DNA of 38,579 bases from Rhizobium sp. (GTDB lineage: Bacteria; Pseudomonadota; Alphaproteobacteria; Rhizobiales; Rhizobiaceae), in NCBI GenBank assembly GCA_020621905.1, contig JAHRYZ010000010.1, forward strand, positions 1-38,579. The letters run 5' to 3'. Positions 9,457 to 17,891 of the stretch are shown in pieces. A program made the position numbers and the translations under genes. The notes under the pieces were generated by a model that saw only the letters and a program-made list of their open reading frames with translations, was not told where the DNA came from and did no database searches. Position 1 is the first letter of the stretch. Each line of letters opens with the position of its first letter.

Positions 9457-10467
9457 ATGACGACCGAGACCGAGAGCGCAACCGAAATCCGTGGCCGCCG
9501 CACATGGCGGGACGTGGACTTGAGAGCGGTCGCGCCCTTTGCCGCCCTGCTCCTGCTGCTGATCATCGGGGCGATGGTCAATCCGAATTTCATCGGCCTC
9601 ACCAACCTCGCCAATGTCGCCACCCGCTCGGCCTTCATCGCCATCATCGCGGTCGGCGCGACCTTCGTCATCTCGTCCGGTGACCTCGATCTCTCCGTCG
9701 GCTCGATGGTGGCCTTCGTCGCCAGCCTGATGATCCTGTTCATGAATTCGGGTGTGATTGCCGATCCAGGCATGATGATTGCCGTTGCCATGCTTCTCAC
9801 CGTCGTCATCGGATCGCTGTGCGGGCTGGTGAACGGCCTGATTACCACGGTCGGCAAGATCGAGCCCTTCATCGCGACGCTCGGCACCATGGGGATCTAC
9901 CGCGGCCTGACGACCTGGCTCTCGCAGGGCGGGGCGATCACGCTGCGCGATCCGGCACAGCAGGAAATGTATCGGCCGGTCTATTTCGGCTCGATCCTCG
10001 GTCTGCCGGTGCCGATCTTCATCATCCTCGTCGTGACCGCGATCGCCGCCTTCGTGCTTTACCGCATGCGCTACGGCCGGCATGTGGTCGCCGTCGGCTC
10101 CAATCGCGACGTCGCGCGCTATTCCGGCATCGCGGTCGACCGGGTGCGCACCATCGCCTTCATCATCCAGGGGCTCTGCGTGGCGATCGCCGTGCTTCTC
10201 TACGTGCCGCGTCTCGGCTCGACCTCGGCGACCACCGGCATCCTCTGGGAATTGCAGGCAATCACCGCGGTCGTCGTCGGCGGCACGGCGCTGAAAGGTG
10301 GCGCCGGCCGGGTGTGGAGCACGATCTGCGGCGCCTTCATCCTGGAACTCGTCGGCAACATCATGCTGCTCTCCAACTTCATCTCCGAATATCTGATCGG
10401 CGCCATCCAGGGCACGATCATCATCATCGCGATGCTCGTCCAGCGGTCGTTGGCGCGCAAGGCGTGA
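9457..10467 (+). CDS. Sugar ABC importer permease (RbsC/XylH type)
   Basis: 336 residues, about eight to ten hydrophobic segments, starting after a polar N-terminus with FAALLLLLIIGAMVNPNF. Family-typical motifs include the ISSGDLDLSVGSMVAF segment and VVGGTALKGGAGRVW near the C-terminus, characteristic of the BPD_transp_2 branch. The ATG at 9457 follows GAGGAG (9441-9446). It lies 106 bp after the ATPase stop and 70 bp before the binding protein gene, all in one direction. The frame is intact. Confidence 0.93.
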   Translation: MTTETESATEIRGRRTWRDVDLRAVAPFAALLLLLIIGAMVNPNFIGLTNLANVATRSAFIAIIAVGATFVISSGDLDLSVGSMVAFVASLMILFMNSGVIADPGMMIAVAMLLTVVIGSLCGLVNGLITTVGKIEPFIATLGTMGIYRGLTTWLSQGGAITLRDPAQQEMYRPVYFGSILGLPVPIFIILVVTAIAAFVLYRMRYGRHVVAVGSNRDVARYSGIAVDRVRTIAFIIQGLCVAIAVLLYVPRLGSTSATTGILWELQAITAVVVGGTALKGGAGRVWSTICGAFILELVGNIMLLSNFISEYLIGAIQGTIIIIAMLVQRSLARKA

Positions 10468-10537
10468 ACCGCGGCCGGGCAGGAGGGTCGCCCGGTCCGT
10501 CCATCAACGAGACCCTGGACATCTTGGGAGGAAACCA

Positions 10538-11491
10538 ATGCACAAGAAACTGCTCGGCCTTGCCGTCGCCATGACGGCACTGGCGTCGATCTTCACCGCC
10601 GCCGAGGCGCAGGAGACGAAGACGATCGGCGTCTCCATTCCGGCCGCCGACCACGGCTGGACCGCCGGTGTCGTCTACCACGCCAACCGCGTCGCCGAAC
10701 TGCTGATGAAGGAACATCCCGGCCTCAACGTCATCGTCAAGACCTCGGCCGATCCTGCCACCCAGGCGAACGCCGTGCAGGATCTCGAGATCCAGGGCAT
10801 CGACGCGCTCGTCATCCTGCCGACCGACCCGGACCCGCTGGTCAACGCGATCAAGGAAGTGAAGAACAAAGGCCATTTCGTCACGATCGTCGACCGTGCG
10901 CCCTCCGTCAACGACAACACGGTGCGCGACCTCTACGTCGCCGGCAACAATCCGGCGCTCGGCGAAGTCGCCGGCCAGTATATCGCCAAGAACACGCCGG
11001 ATGCCGAAGTGGTCGTCATCCGCGGCATGCCGATCCCGATCGACCAGCAGCGCCAGGACGGCTTCGATAAGGGCATTGCCGGCTCGAACGTCAAGATCCT
11101 CGACCGCCAGTTCGGCAACTGGAACCGTGACGACGCCTTCAAGGTCATGCAGGACTACCTGACCAAGTATCCGAAGATCGACGTGGTCTGGTGCCAGGAC
11201 GACGACATGGCTGTCGGCGTACTGCAGGCCATCGAACAGGCCAAGCGCACCGACATCCAGTACATCATCGGCGGCGCGGGTTCGAAGGACATGATCAAGA
11301 AGGTCATGGACGGCGACAAGATGGTGCCGGTCAACGTGCTCTATCCGCCGTCGATGGTCGGCACCGCGATGGAGCTGACCGCGGCCGCGATCTACGACCA
11401 GGTTCCGGTCCACGGCACCTACACGCTGGACGCGACCCTGATCACGCCGGACAATGCCAAGAACTACTACTTCCCGGACTCGCCGTTCTGA
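10538..11491 (+). CDS. Sugar ABC importer periplasmic binding protein (RbsB-like)
   Basis: 317 residues with a Sec signal peptide (MHKKLLGLAVAMTALASIF...) probably cleaved after AEA near residue 24. The mature part has the Peripla_BP_4 fold pattern: KTIGVSIPAADHGWTAGVVY, GIDALVILPTDPDPL, FVTIVDRAPS, WCQDDDMAVGVLQAIEQ. It captures the sugar for the upstream permease. ATG follows GGAGG in CTTGGGAGGAAACCA. An intrinsic terminator at 11517 ends the importer unit. Aromatic and charged positions suggest a monosaccharide or glycoside ligand, but the exact substrate cannot be read from the sequence. Confidence 0.92.
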   Translation: MHKKLLGLAVAMTALASIFTAAEAQETKTIGVSIPAADHGWTAGVVYHANRVAELLMKEHPGLNVIVKTSADPATQANAVQDLEIQGIDALVILPTDPDPLVNAIKEVKNKGHFVTIVDRAPSVNDNTVRDLYVAGNNPALGEVAGQYIAKNTPDAEVVVIRGMPIPIDQQRQDGFDKGIAGSNVKILDRQFGNWNRDDAFKVMQDYLTKYPKIDVVWCQDDDMAVGVLQAIEQAKRTDIQYIIGGAGSKDMIKKVMDGDKMVPVNVLYPPSMVGTAMELTAAAIYDQVPVHGTYTLDATLITPDNAKNYYFPDSPF

Positions 11492-11516
11492 CCAGCGGCA
11501 TCTGCCAGACGCAGCG

Positions 11517-11544
11517 ATCTGCCCGGTTTTCCCGGGCAGATTTT
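11517..11544 (+). terminator. Rho-independent terminator after the binding-protein gene
   Basis: ATCTGCCCGG (11517-11526) pairs with CCGGGCAGAT (11532-11541), followed by TTTT counting the last stem base. It separates the importer operon from the TIM-barrel/dehydrogenase unit. Confidence 0.85.
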
Positions 11545-11596
11545 CGCCGCCGTCATCATCGCCGTTGTATCGATTTTGCATCTCCTGTAATCGTGA

Positions 11597-11610
11597 CTGA
11601 AACGTTGCAG
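11597..11610. promoter_or_regulatory. LacI-type operator before the TIM-barrel gene
   Basis: CTGAAACGTTGCAG is a palindrome with one mismatch and a central CG. It is nearly identical to the perfect CTGCAACGTTGCAG at 15780. It lies 22 bp before the ATG at 11633, close to where transcription would start from a weak promoter candidate (TTGTAT 11565-11570, TGTAAT 11586-11591, spacing 15). Confidence 0.55.
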
Positions 11611-11632
11611 GAAGACTTTGGGAGGAGAATTC

Positions 11633-12680
11633 ATGAAGACGATCAAGGGGCCGGCGATCTTTCTCGGCCAGTTTGCTGGCGATGCCGCACCTTTCAATTC
11701 CTGGGATGCGATCACCAAATGGGCGGCGGACGCGGGCTATCTCGGCGTGCAGGTGCCGACCTGGGCCGGACAGTTGATCGACCTGAAAAAGGCGGCCGAA
11801 TCCAAGACCTACTGCGACGAACTCGCCGGTGTGGCGCGCCAGAACGGCGTCGAGATCACCGAGCTTTCGACCCATCTGCAGGGCCAGCTGGTCGCCGTGC
11901 ATCCGGCCTATGACGAGGCGTTCGACGGCTTTGCCGCACCGGAAGTGCGCGGCAATCCCAAGGCGCGGCAGGAATGGGCCGTGCAACAGGTCAAGTATGC
12001 GCTCAAGGCGTCCAACAATCTCGGCATCAATGCCCATGCGACCTTTTCCGGGGCGCTGGCATGGCCCTATTTCTATCCCTGGCCGCAGCGGCCGGCTGGT
12101 CTCGTCGAGACAGCCTTCGACGAACTGGCCAGGCGCTGGAAGCCGATCCTCGACTATGCCGATTCCCAGGGGGTCGACGTCGCCTATGAGATCCATCCGG
12201 GCGAGGACCTGCATGACGGCGTGACCTTCGAGATGTTCCTCGAGCGCGTCGGCGGGCACACCCGGGCCAACATGCTCTACGATCCGTCGCACTACGTGCT
12301 CCAGTGCCTCGACTATCTCGACCACATCGACATCTACAAGGACCGGATCAAGATGTTCCACGTCAAGGACGCGGAGTTCAATCCGACCGGCCGGCAGGGC
12401 GTCTATGGCGGCTACCAGAGCTGGGTGAACCGGGCAGGGCGCTTCCGCTCGCTCGGCGACGCAGTCGATTCGGCGCGATCTTCTCGAAGATGGCCGCCAC
12501 GACTTCGACGGCTGGGCCGTGGTCGAATGGGAATGCGCACTCAAGCACCCGGAAGACGGTGCCCGCGAAGGCGCCGAGTTCGTCAAGCACCACATCATCC
12601 GGGTCACGGACCACGCCTTCGACGACTTCGCCGCCGGCGGCACCGACGATGCCGCCAACCGGCGCATGCTCGGGCTTTGA
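11633..12680 (+). pseudogene. TIM-barrel sugar isomerase/epimerase-like protein, two frameshifts
   Basis: AP-endonuclease-2/xylose-isomerase-like TIM barrel (IolE/sugar-phosphate isomerase superfamily). Seen: GPAIFLGQFAGD, GYLGVQVPTW, ELSTHLQGQLVAVHP, VAYEIHPGEDLHDG, MLYDPSHYVLQ, IKMFHVKDAEF; the Glu, Asp/His and His residues in the last four are the usual metal ligands. ATG 11633 follows GGGAGGAG. Frame 2 holds until about 12458-12470, a short stretch FGAIFSKMAA is in frame 1, and from about 12499 DFDGWAVVEWECALKHPEDG runs in frame 0 to TGA 12678-12680. Net one base is lost at each point; reconstructed length is about 350. Members act on keto-sugars, inositols or 3-keto-glycosides, so the reaction is uncertain. 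Confidence 0.8.
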
Positions 12681-12699
12681 GAGGCGGCGTTCGCCTCTC
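12679..12699 (+). terminator. Hairpin at the stop of the TIM-barrel gene
   Basis: GAGAGGCG (12679-12686) pairs with CGCCTCTC (12692-12699) around GCGTT. There is no T-run, so it may be a processing or stability hairpin rather than a terminator. Confidence 0.4.
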
Positions 12700-12706
12700 A
12701 CCCTAG

Positions 12707-12815
12707 CCCTCTCCCCGCGTGCGGGGAGAGGGGACTTGCCCCTTCCAGCCCCGGGTGAACAGCATCGGCGCGACGGTGCCGCACAGGTCCTTCTCCCCCG
12801 CTTGCGGGGAGAAGG
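12707..12815. repeat. Rhizobial intergenic palindromic element (RIME-like)
   Basis: Two hairpins about 57 bp apart: a perfect CCCTCTCCCCGC/GCGGGGAGAGGG (12707-12732) and CCTTCTCCCCCGC/GCGGGGAGAAGG (12789-12815, one extra C). The stretch ends with CCGGATGAGGGGC, the inverted counterpart of CCCCTCATCCG at 4567. It is the same element type as at 4567, in the opposite orientation, and fills the gap between the TIM-barrel and dehydrogenase genes. Confidence 0.7.
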
Positions 12816-12873
12816 TGGCGGCAGCCGGATGAGGGGCAGCTCCACCACATCAGATTTTTCCAGGAGGTATTTC

Positions 12874-14043
12874 ATGGCAATTGAAGGAAAGACGGAAGCG
12901 CGGACGCAGAAGATCAGGCTCGGCATGGTGGGCGGCGGTTCCGGCGCCTTCATCGGCGGCGTGCATCGCATGGCGGCGCGCATCGACGATCATTTCGATC
13001 TCGTGGCCGGCGCGCTGTCGTCGACGGCGGAGAAATCGCTGGCCTCTGGCCGCGAACTGGGGCTTGATCCGGAGCGCTGCTACGGCTCGTTCGAGGAGAT
13101 GGCCGAGAAGGAAGCGGCCCGGCCGGACGGCATCGAGGCCGTGTCGATCGTCACGCCCAACCATGTGCACTATCCGGCGGCCAAGGCCTTTCTCGAGCGC
13201 GGCATCCACGTCATCTGCGACAAGCCGCTGACGTCCAATCTGGAGGATGCGAAAAAGCTGAAGGCGGTGGCCGACCAGTCCAAGGCGCTGTTCGTGCTCT
13301 CCCACAACTACACCGGATATCCGATGGCGCGTCATGCGCGCGAACTGGTGCGGTCCGGCGAACTGGGCGAAATCCGCCTGGTGCAGATGGAGTATCCGCA
13401 GGACTGGCTGGCCGAGCCGATCGAGCAGACCGGCCAGAAGCAGGCAGCCTGGCGCACGGATCCCAAGCAGTCGGGCGCCGGCGGCTCGACCGGCGACATC
13501 GGCACCCATGCCTATAATCTCGGCTGCTTCATCTCCGGCCTCGAAATCGAGGAACTTGCCGCCGACGTGCACACCTTCGTCGCCGGCCGCAAGCTCGACG
13601 ACAATGCCCATGTGATGCTGCGGTTCAAGGGCGGCGCCAAGGGGCTGCTGTGGTGCAGCCAGGTGGCAGTCGGCCACGAGAACGGGCTGAAGGTCCGGGT
13701 CTACGGTACCAAGGCCGGCATCGAATGGGTGCAGGCCGATCCGAACTATCTGTGGTTCACCCGGCTCGGCGAGCCGAAACAGTTGATCACGCGCGGAGGT
13801 GCGGGTGCCGGAGCCTCGGCGCAGCGCGTCACGCGTATTCCCGGCGGCCATCCGGAAGGCTATCTCGAAGCCTTCGCCACGATCTACACGGAGGCGGCAG
13901 CCGCCATCAATGCCGCCAAGGCCGGCACGGCCGTCGATCCGGCGGTCGTCTACCCGACCATCGACGACGGCGTCAAAGGCGTTGCCTTCGTCGAGGCCTG
14001 CGTGGCCTCGTCGAAGAGCAACGGGGCTTGGGTCAAGGTGTGA
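12874..14043 (+). CDS. Gfo/Idh/MocA-family NAD(P)-dependent oxidoreductase
   Basis: 389 residues. N-terminal Rossmann fold with LGMVGGGSGAFIGGVHRMA (about residues 13-31); EKPL-type motif present as CDKPLTSNLEDAKKL with the catalytic Lys; C-terminal substrate domain with GAGGSTGDIGTHAYNLGCFI, carrying the Asp and His usually used in catalysis. Members oxidise or reduce sugar or cyclitol hydroxyls. ATG 12874 follows AGGAGG (12862-12867); a longer open frame upstream crosses the palindromic element and was discarded. It follows the TIM-barrel gene in the same direction, so the two enzymes probably act in sequence on the same keto-sugar or glycoside (inference). The exact substrate is unknown. 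Confidence 0.9.
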   Translation: MAIEGKTEARTQKIRLGMVGGGSGAFIGGVHRMAARIDDHFDLVAGALSSTAEKSLASGRELGLDPERCYGSFEEMAEKEAARPDGIEAVSIVTPNHVHYPAAKAFLERGIHVICDKPLTSNLEDAKKLKAVADQSKALFVLSHNYTGYPMARHARELVRSGELGEIRLVQMEYPQDWLAEPIEQTGQKQAAWRTDPKQSGAGGSTGDIGTHAYNLGCFISGLEIEELAADVHTFVAGRKLDDNAHVMLRFKGGAKGLLWCSQVAVGHENGLKVRVYGTKAGIEWVQADPNYLWFTRLGEPKQLITRGGAGAGASAQRVTRIPGGHPEGYLEAFATIYTEAAAAINAAKAGTAVDPAVVYPTIDDGVKGVAFVEACVASSKSNGAWVKV

Positions 14044-14098
14044 CGTTACGCTCGTGGGGCCGAGCGCAAGCTCTCCTCGCCCGCACTGCCCTCACCAC

Positions 14099-14119
14099 GG
14101 GAGCAACTGGCTTGCTCCC
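14099..14119. repeat. Hairpin in a degenerate palindromic element
   Basis: GGGAGCAA (14099-14106) pairs with TTGCTCCC (14112-14119). It sits in a G/C-run-rich stretch (14060-14165) resembling a decayed rhizobial palindromic element, between convergent genes, where it could end transcription from either side. Confidence 0.45.
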
Positions 14120-14199
14120 CGCTTCTCCCCGCCGGTGCGGAGGAGGGTGACCGAAGGGACGTAGGCAGATTCTGGAGATGCCGAGGCAAATCTGACCGG

Positions 14200-14628
14200 T
14201 CAGTCCGGTGCGCAGGCCGAGAGCATGGCGGGGGTGTCGACATAGGCTTCGTAGCGGCGGATCGTTCCCTCGCGCACTGTGTAGACATGGACCGCGGCAA
14301 GCTCGAATTGCCGGCCCGTCGCGAGAGCCTTGCCCCGTGTGCGGCCGATGCTCACCACGCGGTCGCCTGCCTGGAAGAGTTGCTCGTCGACGATCTGGGT
14401 GTCGATCGTGCCGGTCAGGCGGATGAAGAACTGCTGCAGGCCGGCGTGGCCGCGATATTCGCCGCCCCAGGGCAGGAGGTCGGACTGGTAGATTTCGCAG
14501 TCGGGATGGTAGAGAGCCTGGATGGCGGGCAGGTCGCGGCCGGCATAGGCCCGGTAGACTGCGCGCACGACATCGAGCGGGCAGGGGTGGTTCTCAGCCG
14601 AGTTATCCCGTGCTGTGTTGGCTTGCAT
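14200..14628 (-). CDS. SnoaL/NTF2-like fold protein
   Basis: 142 residues. The pattern VVRAVYRAYAGRDLPAIQALYHPDCEIYQSD, then WGGEYRGHAGLQQFF, a central sheet and VREGTIRRYEAYVDTP is typical of the SnoaL-like polyketide-cyclase/ketosteroid-isomerase-like superfamily. These small cone-shaped proteins bind hydrophobic ligands; many have no known activity. The ATG (complement of 14626-14628) follows AAGGAGATTTG. It lies about 100 bp downstream of the AraC gene on the same strand and may be its regulatory target (inference). Confidence 0.8.
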   Translation of the reverse strand: MQANTARDNSAENHPCPLDVVRAVYRAYAGRDLPAIQALYHPDCEIYQSDLLPWGGEYRGHAGLQQFFIRLTGTIDTQIVDEQLFQAGDRVVSIGRTRGKALATGRQFELAAVHVYTVREGTIRRYEAYVDTPAMLSACAPD

Positions 14629-14733
14629 GACAAATCTCCTTCGGGCGGCATCGGTGCCGATGCGTGTTCCCTAGGGGATCTGGAGGCCTCATTCTTTCCG
14701 CTGGTTGCGGCCCATTGCCTGCCATTGCGAAAA

Positions 14734-15639
14734 CTATGCGCGTGCCCGCGCACGCCATTGCGCCGGCGTCGTTCCGGTCGCTCCGCGAAAGACGTTGGTG
14801 AAATGGCTCTGGTTCTTGAAGCCCACGTCCAGGGCGAGCTGTGCGAGGGGCATGTCGGTGGCCGCCAGCAAGCCGCAGGCGAGTTCGATGCGGAAGTCCT
14901 GCAGCCATTGAAACGGCGTCCGCCCCGTGGAGGCCTTGAACGCGCGCAGGAAATGGAACTGGCTCAATCCTGCCGCAGCCGCGATCTCCTCGAGGCTCGG
15001 ATCGTTCGTCACTCTCGAGCGCATATAGTCGATCGTCCGCCTCAGGCTGGCTGGTGACAGGCGCTCTTTCGCCTGCCGAGCAGTATCAAGGGACGGGTTT
15101 CGCTCCGCTTCCTGGGCGAGCTGCGCAAGAACAAGCGCGACACCATGGTCGCCATAGGCGCGGCCGATGCCGTCCGCTCCCGCCCCAATGTCTTCCTTCC
15201 AGAGCGCGGTCGAGACGGCGGCGAAGATCGGATCCTGCACGACGTGCCCGGTCAGCCGGTCGAGCGAGGTTGCGCCCGTCGGCGTGAACTCTTCGAGCAT
15301 GCGTGCCACCATGTCCTTCGGGAAGGAGAAGATCAGGCAGTCGTGATTGCCCTCGACCCGCCAGAGAGCGGAGGTGTCGGCAGGGGTCAGGATACCCGCA
15401 CCCTGATGCCGGTATCCTTCCGCGCCCTTCGGAACCACCAATCCGTCGCCGATGTCGCGCCAGGGTCGGGAACGGCCGGCCAGCAATATCGAAAAGGTGT
15501 AGTCGGGAAGCGCCGGCTGCAGGGTCTCGAAGTCCGAGTGGCGCAGGCGCGTCAGGGTGACGCCGCCGGAGCCCACGTGCCGCGTCTGCACGTCTGCACC
15601 GGCGGACGTTTGCGCGCTGTCGCTTTCCTTGCTGGTCAT
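14734..15639 (-). CDS. AraC-family transcriptional regulator
   Basis: 301 residues. The C-terminal third is a double HTH: the first helix pair around SLEEIAAAAGLSQFHFLRAFK, then GRTPFQWLQDFRI, LAQLALDVGFKNQSHFTNVFR and the closing GTTPAQWR. The N-terminal 190 residues form a cupin-like sensor typical of stand-alone AraC activators. The start at 15639 was chosen because the sequence begins there with MTSKESDS; the open frame extends to 17271 only as an antisense shadow of the beta-glucosidase gene. It is divergent from the GH1 gene across about 270 bp. Candidate targets are that gene or the SnoaL-like gene downstream; the effector is unknown. Confidence 0.88.
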   Translation of the reverse strand: MTSKESDSAQTSAGADVQTRHVGSGGVTLTRLRHSDFETLQPALPDYTFSILLAGRSRPWRDIGDGLVVPKGAEGYRHQGAGILTPADTSALWRVEGNHDCLIFSFPKDMVARMLEEFTPTGATSLDRLTGHVVQDPIFAAVSTALWKEDIGAGADGIGRAYGDHGVALVLAQLAQEAERNPSLDTARQAKERLSPASLRRTIDYMRSRVTNDPSLEEIAAAAGLSQFHFLRAFKASTGRTPFQWLQDFRIELACGLLAATDMPLAQLALDVGFKNQSHFTNVFRGATGTTPAQWRARARA

Positions 15640-15779
15640 GCGGCCAGGGTACAGAGCCTGGAAGGCGAGGTCCAGTTGGGATGCGCTCGCGAGGGATCTG
15701 AGCCGGTGCCGGGGGACAATCGGCCAGGGATGACCATCTCGAAGCGAGGCGCTGACGATGTTCCGGCAACACCCCGAAT

Positions 15780-15793
15780 CTGCAACGTTGCAG
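15780..15793. promoter_or_regulatory. Perfect LacI-type operator upstream of the beta-glucosidase
   Basis: CTGCAACGTTGCAG is a perfect 14-bp palindrome with the central CG of LacI-family operators. It lies 117 bp before the GH1 ATG and 141 bp before the divergent AraC start. Sister sites occur at 11597 and 37819. Confidence 0.6.
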
Positions 15794-15909
15794 AATTGTG
15801 CATCGGGCTCTTCACCCCGAACTGAACATGGGTTAAACCGCCTTGGACAAAGTTCCTGCATCCCGCTGCCGTGATCTGCGCCAGATGCATAGCCTGGATG
15901 AGACCAGCC

Positions 15910-17283
15910 ATGATTGATCCCAAGTCGCTTGCCGAACGCTTCCCCGGCGATTTCACCTTTGGTGTGGCGACCGCCTCGTTCCAGATCGAAGGGGCGTCCA
16001 AGGCCGATGGGCGAAAGCCGTCGATCTGGGATGCGTTTTCCAACATGCCGGGCCGCGTCTATGGCCGGCACAACGGCGACGTGGCCTGCGATCACTACCA
16101 TCGCTGGGAAGAGGATCTCGACCTGATCAAGGCAATGGGCGTTTCGGCCTATCGCTTCTCGATCGCCTGGCCGCGGATCATCCCCGAGGGGACCGGAAGG
16201 ATCAACGAGAAGGGCCTCGATTTCTACGACAAGCTGATCGACGGCCTGAAGGATCGCGGTATCAAGGCCTTTGCCACGCTCTACCATTGGGACCTGCCGT
16301 TGGCGCTGATGGGCGACGGCGGCTGGACCGCGCGTTCGACCGCCTACGCCTTCCAGCGCTATGCCAAGATCGTCATGGCCCGGCTCGGCGATCGGCTCGA
16401 CGCGGTGGCGACCTTCAACGAGCCCTGGTGCTCGGTGTGGCTCTCCCACCTCTACGGCGTGCATGCGCCGGGCGAGAAGAACATGGACGCAGCACTCCAC
16501 GCCCTGCACTACACCAATCTCGCGCACGGCCTCGGCGTCGACGCCATCCGCCAGGTGGCGCCGCAGGTGCTGGTCGGGCTGGTGCTGAATGCCCATTCGG
16601 TCGTACCCGGTTCCGATAGCGCTGCGGACAAGGCCGCGGCCGAGCGGGCCTTCCAGTTCCACAACGGCGTCTTCTTCGATCCGGTGTTCAAGGGCGCCTA
16701 TCCGGCGGATTTCCTGTCGGCGCTGGGCTCCCGTCTGCCGAAGATCGAAGATGGCGACATGGAGATCATCAGCCAGAAGCTCGACTGGTGGGGCTTCAAC
16801 TACTACACGCCGTTGCGGGTCGCCGACGATCCGACGCCGGGGGCGGAATTCCCGGCAACCGTCGACGCGCCGCCGGTCTCCGAGGTCAAGACCGATATCG
16901 GCTGGGAGGTCTATGCGCCGGCGCTGAAGTCGCTGGTCGAGGGCCTCTACAAGCGTTACGAGCTGCCGGTCTGTTACATCACCGAGAATGGCGCCTGCTA
17001 CAACATGGAAGTCGAGAACGGCGAGGTCGACGACCAGCCGCGCCTCGACTACTACGCCGAGCACCTCAGCATCGTCGCCGACCTGATCAAGGACGGCTAT
17101 CCGATGCGCGGCTATTTCGCCTGGAGCCTGATGGACAATTTCGAATGGGCGCAGGGCTACAAGATGCGCTTCGGCCTCGTCCATGTCGACTACGACACCC
17201 AGGTGCGCACCGTGAAGAAGAGCGGCAAGTGGTATAGCGCGCTCGCGGCACAGTTTCCGAAGGGCAACCACAAGACGGTGTGA
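15910..17283 (+). CDS. Glycoside hydrolase family 1 beta-glucosidase
   Basis: 457 residues, full length for GH1. Retaining hydrolase of aryl- and oligo-beta-glucosides in the cytoplasm (no signal peptide). Catalytic acid/base Glu171 in TFNEPW, nucleophile Glu359 in YITENG; also FTFGVATASFQIEG, YRFSIAWPRI, LYHWDLP and the aglycone/glucose-binding SLMDNFEWAQGY near the C-terminus. The ATG at 15910 has only a weak ribosome site (GAGACC). A LacI-type palindrome lies upstream, and the AraC gene is divergent. It could hydrolyse glucosides imported by the ABC system 5 kb upstream (inference). Confidence 0.95.
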   Translation: MIDPKSLAERFPGDFTFGVATASFQIEGASKADGRKPSIWDAFSNMPGRVYGRHNGDVACDHYHRWEEDLDLIKAMGVSAYRFSIAWPRIIPEGTGRINEKGLDFYDKLIDGLKDRGIKAFATLYHWDLPLALMGDGGWTARSTAYAFQRYAKIVMARLGDRLDAVATFNEPWCSVWLSHLYGVHAPGEKNMDAALHALHYTNLAHGLGVDAIRQVAPQVLVGLVLNAHSVVPGSDSAADKAAAERAFQFHNGVFFDPVFKGAYPADFLSALGSRLPKIEDGDMEIISQKLDWWGFNYYTPLRVADDPTPGAEFPATVDAPPVSEVKTDIGWEVYAPALKSLVEGLYKRYELPVCYITENGACYNMEVENGEVDDQPRLDYYAEHLSIVADLIKDGYPMRGYFAWSLMDNFEWAQGYKMRFGLVHVDYDTQVRTVKKSGKWYSALAAQFPKGNHKTV

Positions 17284-17327
17284 GTCCTTGCGCGTCTCTC
17301 AAGGGCGGCCAGCGGCTTTGCCGGGCC

Positions 17328-17724
17328 TCAGGCCAGCTTGACCAGCTTCTGATCGGGGCGCTCGGCGGCGTGTCGCTTGTCGAACTCGGCACGGGCCGCG
17401 TGAATCTTGTCGGATTGGCGAACACCCAGCCGCCCATGGCTGAATCGGTTCGCGCAGCGACTGGCCAAGTTCGGTCAGCTCATATTCGACCCGCGGCGGG
17501 ACTGTGGGATAGACACTGCGCTTCACCAGGCCATCGCGCTCCAGCGCCCGCAGCGTCAGCGTCAGCATGCGCTGCGAGACACCCACGACAGCGCGCTTGA
17601 GATCGCTGAACCGGGCCGGGCCATCGCCCAAAATCATGATGACCAGCACGCTCCACTTGTTGCCGATGCGCGACAGCATTTCGCTGACCGTCTGGCATTT
17701 CGCCGGGTCGTAGTGTTTCGGCAT
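17328..17724 (-). pseudogene. HxlR-family regulator, two frameshifts near the C-terminus
   Basis: Small winged-helix regulator. CQTVSEMLSRIGNKWSVLVI, then LGDGPARFSDLKRAVVGVSQRMLTLTLRALERDGLV and PRVEYELTELGQSL match HxlR proteins. The frame breaks after REPIQ (about 17438-17442) and again at about 17409-17413. With one base restored at each GG/CC point the C-terminus reads MGGWVFAN, then DKIHAARAEFDKRHAAE and ends KLVKLA at the TGA complement of 17328-17330, giving about 132 residues, normal for the family. Both points are one-base losses in two-base runs. Divergent from a nitroreductase gene, the classic arrangement for HxlR sensors of electrophiles. Confidence 0.82.
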
Positions 17725-17891
17725 CCTGCCTCCCCCATTCTTCGGTTACAAAAATGTGCCTTCTTGCTGAAGATTTCAAGTTCCCTATTTACACCTGGTT
17801 ACTAATCAATACCGCATTTGCGGTCCGCTTCCGGCCGACCTCCCAAGGCTTGGAAAGGGCGCGCGCGGGCAACCAGGAAAGGCACCCTCCC

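Noticed and set aside
7779-12667. Long minus-strand open frames (703 and 747 codons) opposite the ABC importer genes
   Set aside because: Low-complexity Arg/Asp/His-rich translations with no motif; shadows of the plus-strand importer and TIM-barrel genes.
14734-17271. 845-codon open frame on the minus strand spanning AraC and the whole GH1 gene
   Set aside because: Only the part below 15639 shows family homology (AraC). The rest is antisense to the well-supported beta-glucosidase and is an effect of high GC with few stops.
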